Source: Hybos culiciformis (taxonomy: Eukaryota > Arthropoda > Insecta > Diptera > Hybotidae). From it: a DNA stretch of 64,000 bases. Made by a program: the position numbers and the translations under genes. The notes beneath the pieces were generated by a model, which ran no database searches, had not been told where the DNA came from, and saw only the letters and a program-made list of their open reading frames with translations. The DNA lies in NCBI GenBank assembly GCA_964007475.1, contig OZ023274.1, positions 36,603,816-36,667,815 of the forward strand, in the 5' to 3' direction. Positions 32,813 to 44,440 of the stretch are shown here, one piece after another. Position 1 is the first letter of the stretch. Each line of letters opens with the position of its first letter.

Positions 32813-33435
32813 TCGTTATTCCCAGTAAGACTATTGTAACTCGAGTTACAATACTTTTGAGTTGTTGATGTAGTTAGAAAGAGAATACAATAGTCTCGAA
32901 AAAAAAAATTGATTTTATTTTATTGTAACTTCAGTTACAATATTCTTACCTTGTTATTCTATTTTCTTTGTTATTGTAAGTCTGTAGTTACAATACTTTA
33001 GAAATATTTCTTTAAATATTTTACTATGGTAACACTAGTTTCAATATTTTTTACAGCAAAAAAAATATTGTAACTGAAGTTTCAATACAAAAAAAATTCT
33101 AAATATTATTTCAAGAATATTGTAAATTGACTTTTTATAGATCATAATTAAACACTAAGTTCAAAAGTATTGTAACTTGAGTTACAAAAAATTCAAAGAA
33201 AAAAGTGCCAATGTTAAAATATTAATTTAATAAAAAATTACATTAAAAATATTTTTTTTAGATTTAAATTAGTGGGGTCCAATAACTGTTCCAAAAATAC
33301 ATCTTTCAAAATTTACACATTTACAAAAACATTCTTACAAAAAAAAATATGACCAAAAAACATTTTAAAAATTTCAAATTGATCTATCTCAAAACTATCA
33401 TTTTCGAGTTACAATAGTCTTATTGGGAATAACGA
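32813..33435. mobile_element. TA-flanked element built of TATTGTAAC palindromes (623 bp)
   Basis: Ends TCGTTATTCCCAGTAAGACT and its near-perfect inverse, each bordered by TA (32811-32812, 33436-33437), as in Tc1/mariner-type MITEs. At least five internal imperfect palindromes of the type ATTGTAACTCGAGTTACAAT occur, with central variants TTC, GTCTGT, GAAG. Non-coding. Confidence 0.88.
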
Positions 33436-33508
33436 TATGTTTTACATATAGCGACACTTTAGTGTCGAAATTTCCAGCAAATTTAGCCACAGAGCGTCTG
33501 ATAAAAAT

Positions 33509-34689
33509 ATTACGGAATATGCGATAATTTCGTAATAATTTTGGCAATAATATAAAAGAGTATTTAAAAATCGTTTGATAGGGGACCCCTGCTAAATTTT
33601 TTTTCTACAGTGATGGGAAAAATAATGCGTGCAGTCGAAAAACATGGCATGAAAAATTAATCATTATAATAATAACAATAATAATCAGATAATGAGCATA
33701 TTTAGGAATAATTCTAATTTTGTGAATTTGAATAAATATTGTTTTATTCATAATTGTTCATTTTGAAGGCTTTTAGTGTTTTTTATATCATTACGTCCTT
33801 CGAACTTTCACTATCGATATAACAAAGCCGTCATGCTTAAAGTTTAATTACTGTACCTTGTTATAGATACTTTAGTTTACAATAATTCATCATTGTTTAA
33901 AATTTCACCTAGATAGATTTTGAATTTGATTTTAAAAATCATTTGTCATCCTTAATAATAAGAGTCCAGCAAAACATTTTTATGATAGATTTAACTTATA
34001 AAATATGTACATATACCTAATTAATTAGCACTAAAATTAATAATGAAAAAGGATACGTGTATTAATACACTAAAAAGTTTGTAATGGAAATAATTACTAT
34101 GAGAAATATTTTCAAACGTGTCAGACACACGCGCATAAGATTAAATATAGTTATTTTATATAAAGAGAAAAAATTGTTAGGATCACAGCTGTTAAAATTC
34201 CTGTGAGAATCTATAATTTCCTATTATTATTGGCAGTCATATTGTTATTTCATTGAAGTGTTCTATTTAAAGTTAGTAGCGTTGCATAGTTAGATTTTTA
34301 TTTGGCTGATGTTGTATAATTATTAAATACTGTTTTATGTACGTTATATATGATTCACAACTAAATTAATTAGAATAGTTGAATGTAACTCCAAGTAATC
34401 TTTGTTCGAACATAGTTTCTTTTATTCATCTCATTCACTTTGTCTTATGTTCGTATGTTTGAGAAGGTTATTTCAATGAGAATACACAGGTACATTTGTA
34501 GGTAGCCTGTATAAAAACAAGAAGGTATGCATATATAAAAAGTAGGTTTGCATGTTAAGAATTATATTTTGATAATTCTTGGTTTTAGTGCAAGAGTTTT
34601 CGATTAAGAAATTTATTTGTGTACATTGAAGATTTTATTTATTGAATGAATTATCTTTACATATTATCATTCTCAGTATATGTACATCA
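33509..34689. other. Intergenic, nothing recognised
   Basis: AT-rich sequence between the transposon cluster and the third SINE; no coding or RNA feature seen. Confidence 0.5.
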
Positions 34690-34784
34690 GTGTGTTCGGT
34701 CGTGAGTTCGATTCCCACCTCGGTCTCGAATTTGTGTGAATTTTTCAATACTCCACTTGATCTAAGTGTTTATGTTGTTTTTAA
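34690..34784 (+). mobile_element. tRNA-derived SINE, 5'-truncated copy
   Basis: Starts at GTGTGTTCGGTCGTGAGTTC, so the A box is absent; the B box region AGTTCGATTCC and body (CCACTTGATCTAAGTG, TTGTTTTT) remain. Confidence 0.72.
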
Positions 34785-36959
34785 ATCAATAGTATAATCT
34801 ACGATAGACATTTTGTCACAGAAATTACTCCTTTGAACCCAATTTAAAACGAACTTGCATTTTTTTCATTATCATATAACCGTAAAAAACTTGTTTGTAA
34901 TAAGTCCACACCATTTTTTGTGAGCTAATTTCGAACCTTCAGTGAAAAATTTGCCAAGTGGAGTTATTTCTCGAGAACTTATTTCCCTACTCCATAGGCG
35001 TATACTATAAAGTCCACAGTAGATATAAATAATTTATTTGATTTAATTTTAACATGATTTGTTAAGCTTTTCATCAGAATTTATTATTTTATGCTTATCA
35101 GAAGCTAATAATATCCAATAAACAGTAAACATAAAGCGACGTAATTACGAGGCAATTACCTAAATTATTTTTCATGTTGGTTTTCTCTTTTTACATGTGT
35201 ACAAAAGCATAAATAAATAAGTATAACGACCATTATTAGCTTTTTGACACGGTGTCATTTAAAATTTAAATAATACATATATGTATAAACATTTTTATGT
35301 GAATCTACAAATTTTTTATACGTTCAACAATAGCTCTGCAGCGCATTGTTAAAATTTATTATATAAGTATATGTATTTTAAATATTAAATTAATATTTAT
35401 GCTACGATACGTAATGTAAATTAATGTATAAGGTACGTATAAACAGATAGTGTACTTAGACAAATTATACTTATGACCTTGTCCCTTCTTACTATAATAA
35501 GGCTTTTTCGTTTCCTTAAAATTTGCATTATACATATATAAAAGTTATAATTAGCTTAGTAGTAACAAACACAAATATAAATACATATACTGATATATAC
35601 CTACATATTTAGGTAGATATATTTTTATTTAAATGTTTTGATTCCGTTGAACTTCTTTGAAACCTTAAAGGATTGAAAAAAAAATGTATGTGACTTGACT
35701 AGGCAAAGATATAGCTATCCCATAATAATAATAGTAATAATAATAATAATAATGTATTAAGAATTCCCATAGTTTCATCTTATGTGAACCACAGTGTTTT
35801 GCTTATTAAAATTTTTCTTTAAAAGTATTTTATTATTTTATAAAAAATAGTTTGAACACCTGCAAGAAAAAATTCACGCAAAAAAGTTTTTTTTTTGTTA
35901 GTTTGCCCCCAAAAGCAACAAAAATTCCATTTTACCATGATTTAAGTTGTTGTTAATGTTTTTTTTGCTTTGTTTTTTTTTTTTTTAAATCTTATCGCAT
36001 CATTAATGCTCTGTTTTTCAATGGAATTCACGAATAATAAATACATTGCTAGTAGTTGGAAGATTTTTAAGCAATAGTTTAAATAAAAAACTTATTTATC
36101 CTCCTACGCTTTCAGAACATCTGTCTGATGTTATTATTAGTAACACTTTCACGTCGATAGTGATCAAGGATGTTGAATAATAATTTTATAAAATAATTAA
36201 TTTTGGAATAATTTTTCAATTGAAAATTAAACTAAGTACCTAGTTAAAGATTTTAAAGCCTTTATATTTAATCACCAACTTAGATTATTTTTGGTTTACT
36301 ATGTGATTTAAGGAACGCTTACTAGACTTTCCTAAAACTGTAGTAAAACCAAAATATACAATGTTATTATTTTTTTATTACAAAGTTATTAAATCATCCT
36401 GAAAGTTCCATTATTCTAGATAAGTTTGAAGCTTTTTCGTTCAGCTTAAATTTAGGTTTTTATTATATTCAATCGGCAAACTTATGAAATTTTCTTGCTT
36501 ATTGTTTGTTGTTTGATATATTTTTTAATTACCAATTACCAGGACGAAATAATTTAATATTCTACCAACAATTAAAAAAAAAAATGGTCATCTCAAACAA
36601 TAGTTTTTATAAATTTTTCTAGTGAAACCAAATTTGTTAATCTCGAACTATTTTCACTATTTCCTAGTCATGATGGTGAAGCTAATAAATCAAACTTAAA
36701 AAATAAAAATCGTAAGTCCTGTATAAGAGTTTACTTTAAAATTATTGTTCGCAATCAGTACTTTAATAAAATTAATATGGTTTTAGGTACTAAAAGGTGA
36801 ATTTCATTAAAAAAAAAAACTTGATGAGCAACTAGTTGGAGATATTGCAAAAATAAATTTAAAAGAGCTTAAAAGGTGCCGAATGATTTCTGAGGGCTGT
36901 GATAAATATTGTAATTTTACATCAATATTATAAAACTGTCATATTTAAATTGCCATTAA
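34785..36959. other. Intergenic, AT-rich
   Basis: No gene recognised. An (AAT)n run lies at about 35727-35754. Confidence 0.5.
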
Positions 36960-37118
36960 GTGTGAGATACACTGGATGAAAAATTCATCCTGCCTAATCT
37001 TTTTTTGAATGTGTGTGTAATAATTCGTGTAAAACACTCGCACGTTAAACAAATTTTTAAACACATATTCAAAAAAGAGATTAGGCAGGCTGAACCTTTC
37101 AGCTAGCGTATCTCGCAC
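36960..37118. mobile_element. Short foldback MITE (159 bp)
   Basis: GTGTGAGATACACTGGATGA and, inverted, GTGCGAGATACGCTAGCTGA begin arms of nearly 60 bases that share CCTGCCTAATCT and TTTTTGAAT. The centre holds GTAAAACACTCGCACG. Non-coding; no clear target duplication. Confidence 0.8.
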
Positions 37119-39867
37119 GTAACGTTTAATATATATTATGTACCTAAAGTTCTCTTGGACATCAAAATGAAAGTTAAAAAAAAATATCAAATTTTGTATA
37201 TTGAAAAAATAATTCCATTTTTGTATTCATTTGTGGAAAAATTCAAGTTTGGAATTGTTTTTAATGTTGTTATTGTAAGTACTAGTGAAATTAAACATAT
37301 TGAAACATTGAATGTAGTGCATAGAACCAAAATTACAGATGCCTCCGATTTTTGAAAAGAAAATAAAAACAATACAAAATAATTTTAAGCAACAATATCC
37401 GCCAAGTTGTATTGAAATAAAAAAAAAATTTTAAATTTATATAATATAATTTTTTTTTAATTTCAAGTTTTATTAATTTTCGTTGACGAACAAAGAAATC
37501 TTAATTTTGTAAAAAGAAAGCATGTAGAGAATATCGAATTGGTGAGATTTCATAAAAACAATTTTTTTTCCTTCAATTAGTTAATTTTAATTTTAATACA
37601 TTAATTTCATGGGCGCCTATTGATAAATTTTATGCTGTTTTTTTGCTCTTTGTTTCAATTCAATTAAAGTTTAAATTTTGTTCTCTCCAAAACTCACAAT
37701 TTCTTGTTATTACTTATGCATCTTTTCATTCATCATTATACCTTCTTGTCTGACGGATATGACGAAAGGCATATAACATAAATGTACAACACGCTTACTT
37801 ACCATCTAATTTAATTAATAATAACAGAAAAGTAAGAAAAAATTACTAATGAATCTATTAAAATTTGAAACGACAATATATTTGACTTATGGAGAGAATT
37901 GAATTTTGCAAACTATGCTGGTCACTGCGAATTCGTATGGTCTTTTTTTTTTTGTTATTTTATATAATATACAACGTTGTTGTCCATCAGATGCTCTTGA
38001 TTCGGCAACCAGCTACAAGTTGTCATAAACGAGTTTTGAATGGTCGATCTTGGGTATTGGGAAATTTTTTGATGGGAACTAAAAAAGAACAAAATGAGAT
38101 TGTTTAAAATACATTAATGACAATAAAAAGAAATAGTATTCAATCAAATAATTGAATTGATAATGTCAACATAGAGTTGTCGTTACATTATCTATTTTTA
38201 TGTTTATTTTCGAAAAATATTTGTTTAAGTATACATTGTGTAGATTTTGTATATTAAAAATCTATTTTTTTATTACATAGAGATTTGAAGAGTTTAGATA
38301 TTATTGTCTCGGTCACATCAATTAAAAAATTCTCGTCTGTGTTTTGTGAACAAAACTATCTTACATCTTTAGCAGAAACCATGTATCATTAAAAATACAA
38401 TACCAAGAAATAATATGATCATAAATTCATCAAATCAAATTGATTGATAAACTCTTCATTTATGGATTAGGTAAACTTTTACATTATTACTGTGAACATA
38501 ATATTATTTCTTATGTTTTTCTATTATTTACATTTATGTTTATCAATTTGTTGGAAAATTTATTGACCTTAAATAATATTGAATTTATACCAATGTAAAA
38601 GAAACTAATGTAAAATATATATTATAATGTAATGTGAATAATACATTATGGTATAATAAAAAGAAGTTACAAGCGATCGTTACGGTCAGCGAAGATTCAT
38701 TTTCATATTTCATGATGTTAAAAAAAATCATACGCGAAACATTAAAGAAATAAATTATTGTGAAGAAATGATAATAATTTTTAAATTTTATATTGAAAAA
38801 AAATTTTTGGAGTTGAGGAAAGCAACAAAATACAAATAATATATTTATATACATACATATATATGTAGTCTCAGTGTTTTATTAAATTAACCAGATCTTC
38901 AATTTAACCAACATTGATATGGCGCGAAACATAATTTTGTACAAGTATGTGCTTCGAAAATTTTTTAACAAACTTTTGAAACATTTTCGTTTTAAGTATT
39001 TAAATTGTATTAAAATTGTTTTTGGTAAAGTATTTATTTAACGAATTTTTAATGAGCAAACAATCTAGGGCCTATAAATGGGGAACGAACGGGGACATTA
39101 TTTCTCTATTATTGGAAAATTCAAAAATGTCGAATTAAAAAAATCGAACCGAAATTTAAAATATTTATAAAAGTTTTACAAGTAATAATATTTTATATGT
39201 AATTTTTATTCAAATTCAAATCTTAAGCACTATCAAAAATGATAATGTGTATATTATTAGTACTTATACATTATACTTATATACAATTTCTATAACTCAT
39301 ACGTTCAATTTCAAATATAGGTGTATATGTAGCTAAAAGTAATAATTCCAATAAAGAATAAAATAAATATGAGCAGACAAAGTAATTTAAAATGTAATTT
39401 AATCGATTTCAATATCACAAAATCATACATACAATTTAATATATATATTGTTGTAAATATAAGGAGAAAAAATGTTCTAAAATGCATATTGTTTGTTCAT
39501 CTTTAATAAATTCAATATATGTGAATGCAAATGGCGCCCCATGCAGTTCAAAAGATCATTCAATTGAATATGCTTATTTATTAGATAAGAATATTTATAA
39601 AAAAAAAAAGGTTAATATACGGTAATAATTCAGATTTTATATTATAAAGTTGGAATGTAATATTATATATTGTTATACGTATATATATATATATATATAT
39701 ATATCTCATAATTTCATAGACGTCATACTCCTGTCATTTGAATTATAAAGAAATTTTCATATTGGTTTGATTTAAAGTTACAATATGAAAAATGAATAAG
39801 AATTAATTGAATGTTTAACGTTCACAGTTATCGTTGTTTTTATAGAGTATCCAAAATTATGATGATA
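37119..39867. other. Intergenic, two small open frames of no recognisable product
   Basis: Frames at 37155-37355 and 37889-38107 are 66 and 72 codons, with no splice-supported extension or known motif. A (TA)n run lies at about 39679-39704. Confidence 0.45.
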
Positions 39868-40129
39868 ACGTCTGCTCAGAAATGAAACAACGTATGATAT
39901 TTATACGTCATTATTAGATAATAGCACCATTCGATTCCTCGTACTTGATTTTATAAGTACAACTATTTTGCAATATTCTTAATGTTGATTAAAATGTGTT
40001 TTTTAGATGAAAATTTTACGTTACTTGATATTTTTCCATACATTTTTTTTAATTTTCAAATCTTTAAACTCAATTACTCGAAACTATACTTTTCATCGTT
40101 TATACATCGTTTCATTTCTTAGCAGACGA
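39868..40129 (+). mobile_element. TCGTCTGC MITE, copy 2
   Basis: Ends ACGTCTGCTCAGAAATGAAA and, inverted, TCGTCTGCTAAGAAATGAAA, bordered by TA on both sides (39866-39867, 40130-40131). 262 bp; about 90% similar by eye to copy 3, only 150 bases away in the same orientation. Confidence 0.92.
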
Positions 40130-40281
40130 TAATATCTTAATACAATATACTAAGTACTGAATGATATTTTAAATATATGATCTTCAATAAGAATCTATTG
40201 TAATTTTAATCAACAACCTTATTGTTGCAGCAAACTTCCTGTTTTTTACCTTTTTTGTTCCTAAAGTTGCTTAATCGTATA

Positions 40282-40540
40282 TCGTCTGCTGAGAAATGAA
40301 ACAACGTATGACATTTATACGTCATTATTTGACAATAGCATCATTCGATTCCTCGTACTCGATTTTATAAGTACAAATACTTTGCAATATTCTTAATGTT
40401 GATTAAAATGTGTTTTTTAGATGAAAATTGTACGCTACTTGTTATTTTTTCATACGTTTTTTTTAATTTTCAAATCTTTAAATTCAAATTACTCGAAACT
40501 ATACTTTTCATTATACGTTGTTTCATTTCTGAGCAGACGA
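40282..40540 (+). mobile_element. TCGTCTGC MITE, copy 3
   Basis: Ends TCGTCTGCTGAGAAATGAAA and, inverted, TCGTCTGCTCAGAAATGAAA with flanking TA (40280-40281, 40541-40542). This is the cleanest copy of the family at 259 bp; non-coding. Confidence 0.93.
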
Positions 40541-41047
40541 TATATACTCGTATTACGAATAGTCACTTTATGATTATGATACAATAATCTTTGTATTAGA
40601 AATTCTGACAATTTTTATTGAAATTTAGTAACGTTGTTATGTACTTACATTATTTTTGTACAATTTCCAATTACAACATTTCTCATACTTTTTTTTTCCT
40701 GTTGCATTATGCAGCTCTCAAAATTTAATCAAATGAATTGTGTTAAATTATACTTAGATAAACTAATGAACCCCGCCAGTATAAAAAAAAATCTGAAATA
40801 TTAAATACATAATTTGAGTATGTGTACATATAAGAAAAAAAAAAAATTTTAACATCTGTGTGACCATCTCAAAGTCCTATTTAAATTAAATTAATATTGA
40901 TATGGTTTTGTTTTTTTTTTTTATTTTTATTTTTCGTTAAATAATTTATTTGCTCCTATATATAAACGATTAATATAATATAGAAATTCCAGTCAAGGCT
41001 GATTTAGCGTATAAATATGAATTGTATGTGTAGATCATATAAGTATA

Positions 41048-41433
41048 TCGTCGGTCGGCGACGCAAACCTCGTAAGTCTGTTTTTGAAAATTTTACAGGA
41101 GACACAAAAAACTGTATTATTCTTATTATTATAATTAGCACAAAATTGCTTAAGATTGTCTAATTTCGAAGCGATATGGATTGAATAAAATCTGTAGCTT
41201 CTTACGAAGATTAGTACATTATCTTAGTTTCAAAAATGTGCAATGTTTGGCCACAAAAGCTCCCCACCTAAATTTTCGAATTTTTTTTTTTTCGACAATA
41301 AAAGTGCGTTAAAAATATTTAGAGAGTTTTTATGAATGTAGATCGACGCAGATCAACAAAAAGGACAGGAAAATTAAAAAAAACACGTTTTGTAAAAAAC
41401 AAGACTTACGAGATTTGCGTCGCCGACCGACGA
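41048..41433. mobile_element. TCGTCGGTCGG MITE (386 bp)
   Basis: TCGTCGGTCGGCGACGCAAA at the left is inverted at the right end (ending 41433), with continuing match CTCGTAAGTCT; TA borders both ends (41046-41047, 41434-41435). The TCGT start is shared with the TCGTCTGC and TCGTTATTCCC families, hinting at one transposase serving all three. A 61-codon frame inside is not a gene. Confidence 0.88.
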
Positions 41434-44307
41434 TATATAGTTTTTTTTTTAAAACTACATATTTCTCATAAATTTGTTTATTATTTCATTTTCTTTCGAA
41501 AAAAAAAAATTAAATAAAAATCATAATAATTTGCTCTTCTTTGTTGAAAACGCACGTGCACGTCAAATTTTTATTGAAAATTTGAATAAAAGATCAACCA
41601 GCATAATATTCAAGATCAGAAATTCATGAAATACAAAAAAAAAAAATTATTTTAATTAAATAGCAGAAGAGAAAATTATTTTGAAAATATTTTTATTCAT
41701 GTATTCAAATGTACAGAATGGTTGTATAGTATAGTTATATGTTATATGTAATTACTTGTAACTGCGTTGATTTTAATATCAACATACTACATAGTATGTT
41801 GTATTATGTATTTTAGTGGAATATAAATGTGACATATCTTATAAATTTGTAAATCTGTCTTACTTTCTTTCTTTTCCACTTTTAATAAACTCTTCAGTCT
41901 GAGAATTTTCGAATAAGGAAGAAGAGATATATTTAAGACAATTAGATTAATATTGACTCAGTGGATTTTTAATAGATCTATTATAGAAGAGCATTGAGAA
42001 TTATATTATTAGGTATATTATTATACTCAATGATTATTAAAGTTATTAATAAAAAATTATATATTTCAATGTCAAAAATAGCTTCAATTTCAGAATAATG
42101 TAGAAAATAATTAATTTTATTTTTAAATAAATTTCCCACCTTATTAATTGATATCAGCTGCCAAAATTATTACAATAGATTTTTAATTCAAAAATTTATT
42201 GTCCATTTTACTAAATAAATTTCTCATAGAGTCTTTACAGAAACTTATAATATTCATGACTGTATTAAAAGTATAGATTTTTTTTTTTGTAATTATTAAT
42301 AATAATAAAATTCACATTCGAGTACGTGCAAAAATTTATTATTTTGTATTATTTTTTTTTTTTCATTAAAATAAGTCATAAATTTATCTCTACAGTTCGT
42401 TTTTTTTTTTGTTCATTGTAGACTTGTAAATTGAGAAGAAAATAAAATCTTTTAGGCATCACGTATGTTTTTATGTGGCCACCTTTAGGCAGCAATTTAT
42501 TTTACAAAAAATAAAAAGGCAAAATAAGTAATAATAATAATTTTTGAATATTGAATGGTATTGTAGCGTTAAATTAGTTTTATATGTTTTGTCTGACTTG
42601 AATGAATCCGTTTTTTTTTCTTTGCAAAAACGATATGTAAAAGTTTAAATGTCATCGTTAATTTATCCTGGGGGTAAAATTTTCAACTTTATATGATAAA
42701 CTTTGATTTTTTTTTTTAATAATTAAAGATTGCATATTATTTATCTTAAGAACGATGATTATAAATGTAACATTGCTAAAAATTTTTTTAAGGTAAATGG
42801 TAATTGTTGATGACACTTATTTTATGTCATAATTATGACGAGGTGAATGAAAAGAATCGTATTTTAATTAGATAAATATAATAATATTAGTGCTTTTTTT
42901 TGTTTAATAATTTCAAAATTAAGACTAATATAGTATACAACTAGACAGACTATAGGCCCGCTTCAACCTAACCCAGAGGTAAATTTAAGAATATGCCCCC
43001 TTAGGCACTATTTGAGAATTTTATTGTAACTTGATATTTGAATAAAAAGTGTAATTGTATTATTTAATGAGTTTCTTTATAGTTTCTTTCTAATATTTTG
43101 ATTAACAAATTTATTAATTATTTCTTCAAATTAAATTTTCCCTAACACGTCGTTTTTAATGAGCATACTTGAAATGTAATTTATTTTGGTTTCTTTCATT
43201 TGTGAACGAAGATAAGTTTCAAACCAAAAAACAATCTTTCAGGAGAACAATTTGTTACTTCTAGTGACAGATGTATTCTGAACACGTTATAATATTTTTT
43301 TAAAATACTAAATTGTACTGGTTTGAGATATTTCATTCAGATTACGATACGTCATTTTTATGTAAAAGTTCTTTAAAATGAAGAGTGTCTTCAATTACTT
43401 CCTCACAGTATATAAATCCTTTTCATAGAATTCGTACCAATGTTTTTTTCTTTTTAAGAAGATCTATCGATATCACATATTTTCGAGATATCCAAATTTC
43501 ATTCAAAAAGCTGTAACTATGAATTTTACGCTTTTGTAATTCTTTTGTCAAAACTAATTTATGTTTTCTAAGGGCTTCCACTTCTATAATAAAATTAATT
43601 TGTAATTAATTTAAATTGAATTTTTGGTTTTCAATTGTTTTAATTTTATATAAAGTTCTTTGCTTTTGAAACTTTTCTCAAAGTGGACACTAGTATAATA
43701 CAAGCTTCGAAATAATTGAAATTGATCCTCATCTGTGTAGAATGAGTCTATGCTTATCAATTTTTTTGTAACCGCAAATAATTTTGATATTTTGTTATTA
43801 TAAAAATATTAATAATAAAATTTCTGTACATATTTGAAATTATTTTCAGATTTTTTCAAATTTCTCCACTATATAAAGGAATTCTTTAATACATATAATA
43901 TAATGTGTATAAGCTTATGTCATTCACAAAAAAAAATCAACATTAATTTATGAGTTCATGTAAATATTTAACCACTTGTTTGTTAAAAAGATTCATATCG
44001 AAAAAATATTTTTTATTTATGGAATTCTTATTTCTTATCATCAGAAATTCTTGTTATCTTTCTTAAAGAAATTATTTTAAGAAAAATATTTAATATAATT
44101 CTAATGACAGGGGGTGGTTGAAAAATGTTTCGGTCATTAATAAATATTTTTTTGGGAATTGTCCATAGTATTTGGATTACATTGTAATTATAACTATGTA
44201 TAGTATATGTATATATGATTTTTGGCCATCCATACATGCAGGTTCCACTTAAACCAATTTAGCTTTAAAAATATAATTAATTATACACATTAAATAATTA
44301 TTAATAC
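41434..44307. other. Intergenic, AT-rich
   Basis: Long AT-rich stretch with poly-T runs; no gene, RNA or repeat boundary identified. Confidence 0.5.
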
Positions 44308-44433
44308 CATAGATTAAGAATACACAAAGATTTATAGCTTCATACAACATTTTTTCAGCATAACACATTCACATAAAAATACCAAAAATAATGTTGTATC
44401 AAGCTAACAATCTATGTGTATTCTTAATCTATG
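44308..44433. mobile_element. 126-bp palindromic MITE with 7-bp duplication
   Basis: CATAGATTAAGAATACACAA is inverted at the far end, with arms of about 45 bases reaching ATACAACATT. The heptamer TTAATAC flanks both sides exactly (44301-44307, 44434-44440). Non-coding. Confidence 0.88.
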
Positions 44434-44440
44434 TTAATAC

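Larger units (their letters stand above)
31638..33508 (+). repeat. Second copy of the 0.3-kb segment, split by two transposons
   Basis: Pieces 31638-31686, 32643-32812 and 33436-33508 together match 26534-26823 in the same order and orientation (shared GACTGTTTGGACATTTTATC-type text, GATGGCGTCGTC, GCGACACTTTAGTGT, CCACAGAGCGTCT). Removing the insertions at 31687-32634 and 32813-33435 restores collinearity, which independently confirms both transposon boundaries. Confidence 0.8.
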
